Shown here in pieces: positions 1-9,437 of a stretch of DNA of 64,000 bases; within the stretch, counting starts at the first letter, position 1, and each line of letters begins with the position of its first letter. Source of the stretch: Thermohalobaculum sp951813525 (lineage in GTDB: Bacteria; Pseudomonadota; Alphaproteobacteria; Rhodobacterales; Rhodobacteraceae). The stretch covers positions 496,001 through 560,000 of the forward strand of contig CATOTJ020000003.1 in NCBI GenBank assembly GCA_951813525.2, read 5' to 3'. The translations under genes and the position numbers were made by a program. A model generated the notes under the pieces. The model saw only the letters and a program-made list of their open reading frames with translations. It ran no database searches and was not told the origin of the DNA.

Positions 1-342
1 ATGGCGACGCTTAACCCGGATCTGGCGTTTGCCAGCGGGATCCACCCAAGGCGGGAACAGTTGGTGCTGACCCTGGCCTTGGCGCTGGTCGTGGCCGTGG
101 CGATCAAGGTGGTCGGTGCGCTGCTGATCGGTGCGTTGCTGATCATTCCGGCTGCCGCTGCCAGGCCACTGGCACGCACGCCCGAAGCAATGGCAGCCAT
201 GGCGGCACTGATAGGAATTGCGGCGGTCATCGGGGGCTTGCAGGCTTCGCTGACTTGGGACACACCGGCAGGACCGTCCATTGTCGCCATCGCCGCAATC
301 GCGTTTGCTGTCACCAGCGTGTTGCCGGTTTCAAAGCGGTAA
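1..342 (+). CDS. znuB: Metal (zinc/manganese) ABC transporter permease, C-terminal part
   Basis: This is the 3' end of an inner-membrane permease of the ZnuB/MntB (ABC-3) family, which imports divalent metal with an ATPase and a periplasmic binding protein. The visible 113 residues hold three to four hydrophobic helices, including the family segment around VVGALLIGALLIIPAAAAR. The frame is open to the left edge, so the apparent Met at position 1 is probably internal and about half the protein lies outside the window. Which metal it carries cannot be told from this fragment; the znuB symbol is by family resemblance. Confidence 0.75.
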   Translation: MATLNPDLAFASGIHPRREQLVLTLALALVVAVAIKVVGALLIGALLIIPAAAARPLARTPEAMAAMAALIGIAAVIGGLQASLTWDTPAGPSIVAIAAIAFAVTSVLPVSKR

Positions 343-510
343 CATGGCTTGAGGCGCCATATCTTCGCGGCGGATGTCTGGCACCGTCCATTGGCAATAT
401 GCCGATGACCGATCGCGGTCTTTCCCAGGTCCGACGCCATCCTTCAGCACAGATGTTTCCTGTCCGGTAGAATCGGACTAGGAAGGGCCGTCAATCTGCC
501 GGGAGAGCCC

Positions 511-1200
511 ATGACCTTCGACCGTTCCATCAAGATCGCGCCGTCAATTCTGTCTGCCGACTTCGCAGCCTTCGGCGCAGAATGCGAGGCCATCGAGGCC
601 GAGGGCGCCGATTGGGTACATGTGGACGTGATGGACGGGCATTTCGTGCCCAACATCACCTTTGGTCCTGCAACGTGCAATGCCATCAGACCGCATGTGA
701 AAACGGTGATGGATGTTCATTTAATGATCGCGCCGGTCGATGCATATCTGAAGGCATTCGCCGACGCAGGGGCCGATATCATTACGGCCCATGCCGAGGC
801 GGGACCGCATCTGGACCGCACCTTGCAGGCCATTCGCGACCTGGGGTGCAAGGCTGGCGTCGCGTTAAATCCGTCCACTCCACCAGAGGCCATCAGTTGT
901 GTCATGGACCGCATCGATTTGGTTTGCGTCATGACTGTGAACCCAGGCTTTGGCGGTCAAAGTTTTATCGAGGCGATGGTCCCGAAGGTCCGACGGCTGC
1001 GCGAGATGATCGGCGACCGCCCGATCCATATCGAGATTGACGGCGGCGTGACACCTGCCACAGCCCCATTGGTCGCTGGCGCCGGTGCCGATGTGCTGGT
1101 CGCCGGATCGGCAGTCTTCAAAGGCGGGTCGGTTGCAGACCCGGCACCTTATGGCGCGAATATCCGGGCGATCCGAGCGGCTGCCGAGCGAGCGCGGTAA
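511..1200 (+). CDS. rpe: Ribulose-phosphate 3-epimerase
   Basis: Rpe interconverts ribulose-5-phosphate and xylulose-5-phosphate in the pentose phosphate (and Calvin) pathway in the cytosol. The 229-residue length is normal for the family. The TIM-barrel signatures are present: KIAPSILSADFA at the N-terminus, the metal-binding HVDVMDGHFVPN, MTVNPGFGGQ, and the phosphate-binding DGGVTPATAP and VAGSAVF. A GGGAGAG Shine-Dalgarno lies 3-9 nt before the ATG at 511. The gene stands alone and converges on ftsH, with a shared bidirectional terminator between them. Confidence 0.96.
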   Translation: MTFDRSIKIAPSILSADFAAFGAECEAIEAEGADWVHVDVMDGHFVPNITFGPATCNAIRPHVKTVMDVHLMIAPVDAYLKAFADAGADIITAHAEAGPHLDRTLQAIRDLGCKAGVALNPSTPPEAISCVMDRIDLVCVMTVNPGFGGQSFIEAMVPKVRRLREMIGDRPIHIEIDGGVTPATAPLVAGAGADVLVAGSAVFKGGSVADPAPYGANIRAIRAAAERAR

Positions 1201-1245
1201 AACGGCGCCAACGGCAACGCACCGATCCATATCGGTCAAAACAAG

Positions 1246-1271
1246 AAAAGGCGGACCGAGGCCCGCCTTTT
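1246..1271. terminator. Bidirectional intrinsic terminator between rpe and ftsH
   Basis: A perfect 9-bp inverted repeat, AAAAGGCGG / CCGCCTTTT, surrounds an 8-nt loop. Each strand ends its stem in a T-run, so it can terminate rpe on the plus strand and ftsH on the minus strand. Confidence 0.85.
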
Positions 1272-1292
1272 GAAAGATTCGCCCGTTCCCGA

Positions 1293-3212
1293 TCAGTTGG
1301 GTTGAGGCTCCATATCAGGGTCCGGCTCCGGGTCGCCACGGCGCGGTTTATCTGCCTTCGGAATCGCAGAATGCCCGCCATCGGATGGAGTGATCGAGAT
1401 GTCATCATCGTCGTCGCGGTTCAGCGGTTTGCCTTCCAGGACCCGACCGATATCTTCATTGTTCAGCGTCTCGTATTCCAAAAGCGCCTGCGCAAGGCGT
1501 TCGAATTCTTCCGCCCGCTCGGTCAGGATCGACATTGCTGTCTGAAATCCAGTGTCGACTAACTCGCGAACTTCACAGTCAATCAGTTCTTGGGTCTCTG
1601 GGCTGGCCATGATCCTCGTTCCGCGAGCGCCAAGAAACCCTTCTTCAGTTTGTGCGTAACTTATATTTCCCAGCTTGTCGCTCATCCCGTATTCCGAAAC
1701 CATCGCGCGGGCAATTTTCGTAACCTGCTTGATATCACCGGAAGCACCCGAACTAACGTTGTCTTCACCGAATTTGATGATCTCCGCTGCCTTTCCTGCC
1801 ATCGCCATCGCGATGCTGGACTTATACTTGGTTTTGGAGATCGAATATGTGTCGCGCTCCGGCACCGAGTGTACGAGGCCGAGCGCACGTCCGCGCGGAA
1901 TGATTGTCGCCTTATAAATCGGATCGTGCTGGGGCATGTACCAACCAACCAGCGCGTGGCCAGCCTCATGGTAGGCAGTAATCTTTTTCTCATCGTCGGA
2001 CATGACCATCGACCGGCGCTCGGTCCCGAGCATCACCTTGTCCTTGGCGAACTCGAAGTCTTCCATCGTGACAAGGCGTTTATCGGCGCGCGCGGCGGCC
2101 AAAGCGGCCTCGTTCACCAGATTGGCCAGATCGGCGCCCGAAAAGCCCGGTGTCGACCGCGCGATGTTGCGCAGATTGACATTCGGGGCCAGCGGCACCT
2201 TGCGCGCGTGAACTTGCAGGATCTTCTCACGTCCTTTGATATCGGGGTTCGAAACAACGACCTGACGGTCGAACCGGCCCGGGCGCAGCAAGGCCGGATC
2301 CAGTACGTCGGGGCGGTTGGTCGCGGCGATCAGGATCACACCTTCATTTGCCTCGAACCCATCCATCTCGACCAGCAACTGGTTCAGCGTCTGCTCGCGT
2401 TCGTCGTTCCCGCCGCCATATCCCGCACCGCGGTGGCGCCCGACGGCGTCGATTTCATCGATGAACACGATACAGGGCGCGTTCTTTTTTGCCTGTTCGA
2501 ACATATCGCGCACGCGCGAGGCACCGACGCCGACAAACATCTCGACGAAATCAGAGCCTGAGATCGTGAAGAACGGAACCCCTGCCTCGCCCGCAATCGC
2601 GCGCGCCAGCAGCGTTTTACCGGTGCCCGGCGGGCCAACCAGCAGCGCACCTTTGGGGATCTTGCCGCCGAGGCGGGAATATTTCTGCGGATCTTTCAGG
2701 AACTCGACAATCTCTTCCAGTTCCTCTTTGGCCTCGTCCACGCCAGCCACATCGTCGAATGTGACCTTTCCAGACCGCTCGGTCAGTAATTTCGCCTTGG
2801 ATTTTCCAAAGCCCATCGCGCCGCGACCACCGCCCTGCATGCGGTTCAGCATATAGAACCAGAAACCGATCAGCAGCAGCATCGGCAGCAAATAAAGCGA
2901 CAGGGCCGAGAAAAAGCCCCGTTCTTGCGGCTCGACATGGATCGTCACGTTCTTTTCGCGCAGCACCGGAATGATATCGGCATCGGCTGGCTGCACGGTC
3001 GTATAAGTACGATTGTCCGTGCCAAGAATGGTGAGGTTTTCCCCATCCATCTTGACCTCGCGCACGTCGCCCGCTTCGACTTTTTGCAGGAATTCCGAGA
3101 ACGAGAGACGGTCCGAGCGTCCACCCCCGGCACCGTCCTGCAACACGCTGAAAAGCGTAACCAAAAGCAGGATCAGAATGCCCCAGAAGACGAGATTCTT
3201 TGCGTTGCCCAA
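1293..3212 (-). CDS. ftsH: ATP-dependent zinc metalloprotease FtsH
   Basis: FtsH is a membrane-anchored hexameric AAA+ protease that degrades membrane and regulatory proteins. The 639-residue length is typical. Visible parts are an N-terminal membrane helix, a periplasmic domain, a second helix (about residues 105-125), Walker A GPPGTGKT, Walker B IVFIDEIDA, the second region of homology with RPGRFDRQ, and the zinc site HEAGH. The C-terminal tail is acidic. The start matching family N-termini (GNAKN) is a TTG at 3212, preceded only by a modest GAAAGG, so initiation may be weak. It follows tilS by 78 bp on the same strand, the common tilS-ftsH arrangement. Confidence 0.95.
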   Translation of the reverse strand: MGNAKNLVFWGILILLLVTLFSVLQDGAGGGRSDRLSFSEFLQKVEAGDVREVKMDGENLTILGTDNRTYTTVQPADADIIPVLREKNVTIHVEPQERGFFSALSLYLLPMLLLIGFWFYMLNRMQGGGRGAMGFGKSKAKLLTERSGKVTFDDVAGVDEAKEELEEIVEFLKDPQKYSRLGGKIPKGALLVGPPGTGKTLLARAIAGEAGVPFFTISGSDFVEMFVGVGASRVRDMFEQAKKNAPCIVFIDEIDAVGRHRGAGYGGGNDEREQTLNQLLVEMDGFEANEGVILIAATNRPDVLDPALLRPGRFDRQVVVSNPDIKGREKILQVHARKVPLAPNVNLRNIARSTPGFSGADLANLVNEAALAAARADKRLVTMEDFEFAKDKVMLGTERRSMVMSDDEKKITAYHEAGHALVGWYMPQHDPIYKATIIPRGRALGLVHSVPERDTYSISKTKYKSSIAMAMAGKAAEIIKFGEDNVSSGASGDIKQVTKIARAMVSEYGMSDKLGNISYAQTEEGFLGARGTRIMASPETQELIDCEVRELVDTGFQTAMSILTERAEEFERLAQALLEYETLNNEDIGRVLEGKPLNRDDDDDISITPSDGGHSAIPKADKPRRGDPEPDPDMEPQPN

Positions 3213-3290
3213 AATCCAGGCCCTTTCAAGACGGATTAACTGCCATTTTAGATAGGGTGCCTATATCGCGAGTTAAGGGCAAAGGCCATG

Positions 3291-4616
3291 TTATTCCTTG
3301 GCGTGTTGCCGCACCTGATCGGGCCGGGACAGGCTGTCCGGCGGTATTGCGGTGATCATCGACGCGATCGGATCGAAGAAAAATCCGGCAGACGGAACCG
3401 CCAACAACGCCCCGGGATCGCAGGCCTGATCGGAATAGATTGCTGGCACCGCGCGGCGTGTGTACAGGTGCGCCTCGTCCCAGTCGGCAGCCGCGATGAG
3501 ACCAAGCTTACGGGCCTTTGCCGTCGCAGCGGCAAGACCCGGTTTACCGAGGGCACCTGCCCAAAGACCAGGTGCCGATGAAGCGCTGACCTGCCAGCGC
3601 CCGTCCCAGAGGTTGGGCTCTGGCGAGAGTTCAATGGCCGACGTCCGCCCAGGCTCTCTGAAGATCAAAATTTGGTCCGTTTCGGCAGTCAGCAGACACC
3701 CTGCCAATGAATTCGTTGAAGACCTGCCGCTCGCAATCGCACCGACGGCGTTCTCGATTGTCTCGAAACCCGGGCGATAGGGCTGTCCCGACAGCGATTG
3801 CAGAATATGCGCCATCAGTCGAGCCGCGGTTTCGGGAAGCGCGGCGGTCAAAGCGGGCAGTTCAACCCGGACTTCGCCCAAGGCCCCTACCGCGACGATC
3901 TTTTCGCCCAGCCCGATGCGCGCGTCATCCAGAACCTGCCTCTGCCGGGCCAGATGGCGGGCAGTCTGCACAAGGTTCGCCCGCGTGACGCCCAGCGGCT
4001 CGAGAACGTCCAAAGCCGCGCGGATCTGAACGCGGTGATAGGCGTGATCGTCATTCGTCGGATCCTCGACCCAACTAATGTCCTGTTCGGTCAGCCACAG
4101 GCGCAACGTCTCGCGGGGCTGATCAAGCAGCGGGCGCAGCCACAAAACACCCATCCATTGGCGCTCGGGCGCCATCCCTGACAACCCATCGACACCTGCG
4201 GCGCGGGAAAGGCGCATCAACACCGTTTCGGCCTGATCGTCGGCCGTGTGGCCGAGCAGAACGGCGGACAGGGAGTTTTCGCAAGCCCAAGCCGCCAGCG
4301 CCTCATATCGGGCGTCACGGGCACTGGCGGAAAGATTCCCGCCACTTTGGGAAAGGTCGATTGTCAGCGTGCGGTGCGCAATATTACGTGCAGCGCAAAA
4401 TTGTTCGACCATCGCCGCTTCGTCTGCTGCCGCGGCGCGCAGACCATGATTAACGGTCGCAGCCTGGACAAGCCGCCCACAGCGGTGCGCCAGCGAAAGA
4501 AGTGCCATCGAATCGCCGCCGCCCGAGACCGCCACACCAATCGGACCGACCGGCGCGTGCCGGGCGATTGCTGCGCGAAACGCCTGTTCGAGGGCTTGCA
4601 ATTCAGTAGCGGTCAT
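3291..4616 (-). CDS. tilS: tRNA(Ile)-lysidine synthase
   Basis: TilS attaches lysine to C34 of the tRNA-Ile2 CAU anticodon so that it reads AUA. The PP-loop motif SGGGDSMALL lies near residue 33, followed by NHGLR and the family GHTADDQAETVLMRL stretch. The ATG at 4616 (MTATELQAL) was chosen over an upstream in-frame codon at 4661 because the added residues look non-coding. About 200 bp without a gene separates it from cpoB upstream; ftsH is downstream on the same strand. Confidence 0.92.
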   Translation of the reverse strand: MTATELQALEQAFRAAIARHAPVGPIGVAVSGGGDSMALLSLAHRCGRLVQAATVNHGLRAAAADEAAMVEQFCAARNIAHRTLTIDLSQSGGNLSASARDARYEALAAWACENSLSAVLLGHTADDQAETVLMRLSRAAGVDGLSGMAPERQWMGVLWLRPLLDQPRETLRLWLTEQDISWVEDPTNDDHAYHRVQIRAALDVLEPLGVTRANLVQTARHLARQRQVLDDARIGLGEKIVAVGALGEVRVELPALTAALPETAARLMAHILQSLSGQPYRPGFETIENAVGAIASGRSSTNSLAGCLLTAETDQILIFREPGRTSAIELSPEPNLWDGRWQVSASSAPGLWAGALGKPGLAAATAKARKLGLIAAADWDEAHLYTRRAVPAIYSDQACDPGALLAVPSAGFFFDPIASMITAIPPDSLSRPDQVRQHAKE

Positions 4617-4819
4617 CCTGGACCCTGGACCGGTTGCGGGCCGGAAACGTCGCCGTATCAACAGGGGAGGTCAAGGCCACGGCACTGTGAGGAATTCCCA
4701 CGAGATCAAAGCCAAACTTCGGGGTTGTTCAAACTAGAAGAAATCGAGGGCCGCCCGCCCCGAATGGTGCGAACGACAGAGAGATGAAGCCTGATGCCCC
4801 TATTCGGCGCCGCGCGCCG

Positions 4820-5653
4820 TCAACCGCAGGCGAGATTGTCCAACTCGCGGTCAGCTTTGCCGGCAATGCCATCCGGGGCATTCGGGAATTGCTTGCGAAC
4901 CTCGAACAATGTCAGGCACGCTTCGTTGATCTGACCAAGCCGCCCAAGTGTCACGCCCAGCCGGTAAAGGTTGTGGGGCGCATGGGCGCCTTTTCGATTG
5001 GACTGATAACCGTTCAGATAGCTTTTCGCGGCCTCGGCATGAATCCCACGAACAAACAGCGACTCACCCAGCCAGTACCAGGCTTCACCTGAAAGCGGTG
5101 ATCCGCCATAACTGTTAATGAAGCGGCGCAAGCGGTCTTCGCCTTGATCGAAGCGCCCTTTTTCCACATCGTTGATCGCCCGGTTCAGGTCGCTGCGCTC
5201 AGCGGCACCGACAGGGGCCGCGGCAACGCGGTCGTTGGTACGGTCCAGGCTGCCGTCAAGCGGGGCCGTGCCGCCGGTGTCTTCGTTGGACACGCCTTCC
5301 AACTCGTTCAGTCGATATTCGATATCACCAAGGCGGCGCTGCAGATCGGCACGCAAGGCGCGCTGCGCCTGTTCGATACGCTCGATCTGTCCGGTCAGCC
5401 GGCGCAGTTCGCCTTCAACCGCCGCATTTCCTGTTCCGGTGAGAGGCCGTGTCGCTCCACCGCCACCACCGCCGCCGAGACGGGCCCTGATATCAGCGAT
5501 TTCGGCGTCCAGGATTTGCAGCCGATACAGCAGGTCTTCGGGAGAGGAGGAACCCTTCCACTTTTGCGCCACAGCGGTTCCGGCGGTCAGGGCCAATCCG
5601 GCCGATACGACACCGGCAATGACAATCGCTCGCCACGGGGCTGGGTTACGCAT
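4820..5653 (-). CDS. cpoB: Cell division coordinator CpoB / YbgF, Tol-Pal associated
   Basis: CpoB is a periplasmic protein that coordinates peptidoglycan synthesis with Tol-Pal-driven outer-membrane constriction. The 277 residues comprise a signal peptide ending near AVAQ, a coiled-coil segment (about residues 30-115) with a GGGGGG run inside it, and C-terminal TPR repeats. The ATG at 5653 has GGAGG five bases upstream; another in-frame ATG at 5665 overlaps that site and is less likely. It directly follows pal, as in most Gram-negative tol-pal clusters. The open frame extends further upstream to 5941, but the added residues overlap pal and have no protein character. Confidence 0.9.
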   Translation of the reverse strand: MRNPAPWRAIVIAGVVSAGLALTAGTAVAQKWKGSSSPEDLLYRLQILDAEIADIRARLGGGGGGGATRPLTGTGNAAVEGELRRLTGQIERIEQAQRALRADLQRRLGDIEYRLNELEGVSNEDTGGTAPLDGSLDRTNDRVAAAPVGAAERSDLNRAINDVEKGRFDQGEDRLRRFINSYGGSPLSGEAWYWLGESLFVRGIHAEAAKSYLNGYQSNRKGAHAPHNLYRLGVTLGRLGQINEACLTLFEVRKQFPNAPDGIAGKADRELDNLACG

Positions 5654-5714
5654 CGCATCCTCCATCACATTTACGCTGAATGCCGGGGCTGAACCGCCCC
5701 GGCCAGGGGTCCGG

Positions 5715-6206
5715 TCAGCTTGCCGGTGCACCGGTGACAATAGAAACGCCGCGGCGGTTCTGGGACCAGCAACTCGGGTCCGAACAAAGCGCTTCCGGGC
5801 GTTCCTTGCCGAAAGTGACAGCGCGCACACGGGCAGCATCGATACCCTGTTGCAACAGATACCGGCGCACTGCATTCGCACGCCGGGCACCCAGCGCCAG
5901 GTTGTACTGCCGGGTCCCACGTTCGTCGGCATGCCCCTCAACCGTCACATTGGTCGAGGAATTCGTGTTCAGCCACTGGGCCTGGCGGTCCAAAGTAGCG
6001 CGATCCTCAGCGTCCAGATTGTACTGATCGGTGTCAAAGAACACGCGGTCGCCGACAACCTGATTAAAATAGGCGACGCTGCCCGGTGCTGGGCCATCCA
6101 CGCCGGAATTTCCGGTGTTTTCAGGCGGCGCAACAGGATCGGGGTCCTTGGCGCAGCCCGCAAGTGCCATCGCCGCAATCATCACGGCTGCCGTCAGAAT
6201 TTTCAT
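5715..6206 (-). CDS. pal: Peptidoglycan-associated lipoprotein Pal
   Basis: Pal is an outer-membrane lipoprotein that binds peptidoglycan and links it to TolB. The 163-residue precursor has an N-terminal signal with lipobox LAGC (Cys at about residue 18). The C-terminal OmpA-like domain contains FDTDQYNL, the VEGHADERGT motif and the NLALGARRAN helix that binds meso-diaminopimelate. AAGGAGAACGG lies just before the ATG at 6206. It sits between tolB and cpoB. Confidence 0.95.
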   Translation of the reverse strand: MKILTAAVMIAAMALAGCAKDPDPVAPPENTGNSGVDGPAPGSVAYFNQVVGDRVFFDTDQYNLDAEDRATLDRQAQWLNTNSSTNVTVEGHADERGTRQYNLALGARRANAVRRYLLQQGIDAARVRAVTFGKERPEALCSDPSCWSQNRRGVSIVTGAPAS

Positions 6207-6382
6207 TTCCGTTCTCCTTGCCTGTCCCTAGGCTTGTTACCAAGCCCGCCTATGGTCCCGTGGGTCACACGGGTTCACCCCCGCGAAGTATTGCGCCGCA
6301 GTATCCCTGCGGTCTGTGGCCCGGGCAATAGCCTGCACCGCGCCGGAATTCAAACTGTGTGTCGGTTTCCATCACCGGCGCG

Positions 6383-7747
6383 TTATTTGCGCAACCCCGA
6401 CCAGGAAGGGTCCGATGCAGATCCCGGTGCCTTGACCAATCGTCTGTTACTGCCGGTAACGTCAATCGAGCGCAACTGCGCACGACCGCGCGAGCCAGGG
6501 CTTTCGCTGAAATACATCAGCACCCGACCATTTGGTGAAAACGACGGCCCCTCGACACTGAACTGACAGTCGAGCAGGCGCTCGTTTGACCCGTCCGGGC
6601 CCATCACACCGACACAAAAGCGCCCGCCCTGGATCTTGGTAAAGGCAATCAGATCGCCTTTCGGCGACCAGATCGGGGCAGCGTAGGAACCGCCGCCAAA
6701 ACTGATCCGCCGCTCGCCGCCGCCACCAGCAGACATGATATAAATCTGTTGGCGACCAGACCGGTCGCTTTCGAAGACAATCTGCCCGCCATCCGGCGAA
6801 TAGCTGGGCGACGTTTCGATACCGGGGCTACGGGTCAAACGGCGGCGCTGCCCACCCAGGGTCATGGCCCATATATCGGTGTTGCCATCCTGACTGACGG
6901 AAAAGATCACCGAACCGCCATCGGGCGAAAACTGCGGCGCGAATGTCATGCCCGGAAAGGTTCCAAGACGCTGGCGGGCGCCGCCGTTCAGATTGATCAA
7001 AAAGACCTCGGGCGCGCCATTGTCATACGAAGTATAAAGGATAGCGTTGTCATTGGGCGAAAAGCGCGGGCCGATGACCAGACCGTTGCCGGTCAAATAG
7101 CGCACGTTCGCGCCATCCTGATCCATGATTGCCAGACGCTTCTGGCGGCGATTTTTCGGTCCGCTCTCGGCGACGAAAGCAACGCGGCTGTCAAAATAGG
7201 GGCCTTCGCCGGTCAATTCGGCATAGGCACCGTCGGCTATTTTATGCCCGACCCTGCGCCAGTCGATTGGTTCAGCGATGATCTGACGGCCAAGGACCTG
7301 TTCTTCGGTCGTTGTGTCGAACACGCGAAACTGCGCGATCAACCGCCCGTCGCCGGACTGACCGATCCAGCCTGTCACCAGGGCCGCGGCATTGATCGTG
7401 CGCCAGTCGGCGAACTGCGGTACAGCGTCAAAATCCGAGATCACCTGGATATGCGCAGCGACCGGGACGATCTCGAACAGGCCGGAGCTTTCGAGATTCG
7501 ATTCAACGATCCGGCGGATTTCCTCGGCCCGGCCCGCTAAGGCAGGCGGTGCAATAAAGGTCGCAACAGCGATAGGTTGCGGCTCGTCGCTGGCATAAAC
7601 ATCAATCGTTGGCTCTTCGTCATCCGATTGGGCAAGGGCCGCTGGCATCATCAGGGCCAGCGTCAGCATCGTTGCAAACGCCAACAGGAAGACCTGCCCA
7701 AACCGATTACTTGCGGGCAGAACACCCGTCTCTGCTCTTGTCCTCAT
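6383..7747 (-). CDS. tolB: Tol-Pal system protein TolB
   Basis: TolB is a periplasmic beta-propeller that shuttles between Pal and TolA/OmpA during cell constriction. The 454 residues show a signal peptide ending near ALAQ, an N-terminal alpha/beta domain, and repeated WD-like propeller blades with the family sequence FSPDGG/FSPNG (five copies). The ATG at 7747 overlaps the tolA stop as ATGA, so coupled translation is expected; an in-frame codon at 7798 lies inside tolA and was not used. Confidence 0.95.
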   Translation of the reverse strand: MRTRAETGVLPASNRFGQVFLLAFATMLTLALMMPAALAQSDDEEPTIDVYASDEPQPIAVATFIAPPALAGRAEEIRRIVESNLESSGLFEIVPVAAHIQVISDFDAVPQFADWRTINAAALVTGWIGQSGDGRLIAQFRVFDTTTEEQVLGRQIIAEPIDWRRVGHKIADGAYAELTGEGPYFDSRVAFVAESGPKNRRQKRLAIMDQDGANVRYLTGNGLVIGPRFSPNDNAILYTSYDNGAPEVFLINLNGGARQRLGTFPGMTFAPQFSPDGGSVIFSVSQDGNTDIWAMTLGGQRRRLTRSPGIETSPSYSPDGGQIVFESDRSGRQQIYIMSAGGGGERRISFGGGSYAAPIWSPKGDLIAFTKIQGGRFCVGVMGPDGSNERLLDCQFSVEGPSFSPNGRVLMYFSESPGSRGRAQLRSIDVTGSNRRLVKAPGSASDPSWSGLRK

Positions 7748-8970
7748 GACAGATTGACCTTCTTGTCGGGATACAGGCGGAAGTTCAGCGATTTCCATCT
7801 TGGGTATTTGTCTTTGGGCAGCTTGCGGAATACACCCGCCGCAGCGGCCCGCTTCAAAGCACGGATGCCGGCGCGGTAAAGCGCCTTATGTGCGGAATCG
7901 CTGCTGCCCTTGGCGCGGACCATTTTTGGCGTGCCCCTGATCTCGCCGCCCTCGGTCAGCTTGACGTTCACAATCACATAAAATGCAGGCGACTTAGAGC
8001 CAGTGTAATTCAGGTACTTGCTGACGCCAATCGACAGGCCCCGGCGTTCGCCAGTGTTCAGCTTGCGCGCGCGAACCGGCGTGGAGCCGCCGTCATTGCG
8101 CGGTTTGGCCGCCGGTTTCTCCCGGGTCTCGGTCTTAGCAGCAGTTCTCTCTTCCTTTTCGCGCTTGGCGGCGGCTATGGCAGCAGCCTTCTCGTGCTCT
8201 TCGCGCTTTTCTTCAGCCAGGCGATCCGCTTCGGCCTGGCGTGCGGCTTCGGCGGCGCGCGCCTTGTCCGCGGGCTTGGCAATCGGCAACCGGGCAAGCT
8301 CTGGCGCCGGACCTTCCGGGGCTTTTTCCTGAATTTCTTCAGTCGATTTCGGGTCGGATTTTTCTTCGGGCACCGGATCTGGCGTTTTCACGACCTCCGC
8401 TTCCTCGGAAGGCGCCGTGGCGACTTTCGGCTCCTCCTCTTCCTTCGGCTCCGGCTCCGGCTCCGGCGGCGGGGTCGGCTTAGCCTCAGGCCTTGGCGGA
8501 TCCAACGTTGTCAACGGCGCCACCGGTTCGGTCGACGGCGGGCTTTCAGGTTCGACCGACTGCTCTTCAAGCGGGGCGGGCGATGGGATTTCTGCGATCG
8601 TTGGCTTGGGCGCCTCGGTCGGTACATCTGTCGGTGTTGCAAACGCGATTTCAGGCGGCTCGGGTTTGTCCTCGGGCTCAGGTACGTCGGTCAATTCGGG
8701 CGCCGCTGCGCTCTCGGTCGCTTCCTCAGCGCTGGCGGGGGTGTCGGGCGCGGGATCGCCTTCGCCGGGTTTGGTCAATTCCTCCGGGTCGTCGGTCGAG
8801 ACATAGGGCGCCGTCGAAAGCTGGGCTTCGAACTCGGTAGCATCGACGAACTCAACCTCGGTAACAGTAAGCGGGTCCTCGTCACGGTTCGAAAACCAGT
8901 CCAGCCCAAAAAAGGCGACCGCCAGAAGGGTAAGGTGAAGACCGCCCGATATCCCCGCCCCGGTTTTCAT
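7744..8970 (-). CDS. tolA: TolA-like envelope-spanning protein
   Basis: TolA couples the TolQR proton motor to TolB-Pal across the periplasm. The 408 residues comprise a single N-terminal membrane helix (about 5-25), a long Pro/Glu-rich stretch (about 70-220), an Ala/Lys/Glu-rich helical segment (about 225-290), and a small C-terminal domain (about 305-408). Sequence identity to enteric TolA is low, so the call depends on architecture and its place between tolR and tolB. It overlaps both neighbours by 4 nt (ATGA). Confidence 0.88.
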   Translation of the reverse strand: MKTGAGISGGLHLTLLAVAFFGLDWFSNRDEDPLTVTEVEFVDATEFEAQLSTAPYVSTDDPEELTKPGEGDPAPDTPASAEEATESAAAPELTDVPEPEDKPEPPEIAFATPTDVPTEAPKPTIAEIPSPAPLEEQSVEPESPPSTEPVAPLTTLDPPRPEAKPTPPPEPEPEPKEEEEPKVATAPSEEAEVVKTPDPVPEEKSDPKSTEEIQEKAPEGPAPELARLPIAKPADKARAAEAARQAEADRLAEEKREEHEKAAAIAAAKREKEERTAAKTETREKPAAKPRNDGGSTPVRARKLNTGERRGLSIGVSKYLNYTGSKSPAFYVIVNVKLTEGGEIRGTPKMVRAKGSSDSAHKALYRAGIRALKRAAAAGVFRKLPKDKYPRWKSLNFRLYPDKKVNLS

Positions 8971-9437
8971 TCGCTCGCACCGCCAGCGGGCGCTGCCTGG
9001 GCCTGTTCGGTGATGATGCCGATCGATGTGAAGCCCGCAGCGTTCAGGTCGCCCATCACACGCGCGACCAGGCCATGTGTCACTGTGGTATCCGCCCGCA
9101 AATAGACCTTCTTCGACTCGCGCGCGCTGGCAATCGCCGTCAGCTTGGCCAGCAATGTGTCCAATCCGATTTCGGTTTTTTGCAGATAGACCTTACCGTT
9201 CGCGTCAATATTGACAGTCAAGGGTTCTTCTTTTTCCTGAGGCAGGGGCGATGCTGCCGTCTTCGGCAGTTCCAACGGAACACCAACGGTCAAAAGCGGC
9301 GCGGCAACCATAAAGATAATCAAAAGGACCAGCATCACATCGACAAACGGTGTGACGTTGATTTCCGACATTGGCCTTGCGCGCGCGCGGCCGCGCCGGT
9401 TCACCCTGCCGCCCGACTGCTTGACCGACGCGCCCAT
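8967..9437 (-). CDS. tolR: Tol-Pal system proton-motor subunit TolR
   Basis: TolR is an ExbD/TolR-type inner-membrane protein that works with TolQ to convert proton flow into movement of TolA. The 156 residues have a short cytoplasmic N-terminus, one helix starting MSEINVTPFVDVMLVLLIIF with the essential Asp of FVDVMLVLL, and a periplasmic domain. The start overlaps the tolQ stop by one base (TGATG). Confidence 0.95.
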   Translation of the reverse strand: MGASVKQSGGRVNRRGRARARPMSEINVTPFVDVMLVLLIIFMVAAPLLTVGVPLELPKTAASPLPQEKEEPLTVNIDANGKVYLQKTEIGLDTLLAKLTAIASARESKKVYLRADTTVTHGLVARVMGDLNAAGFTSIGIITEQAQAAPAGGASE

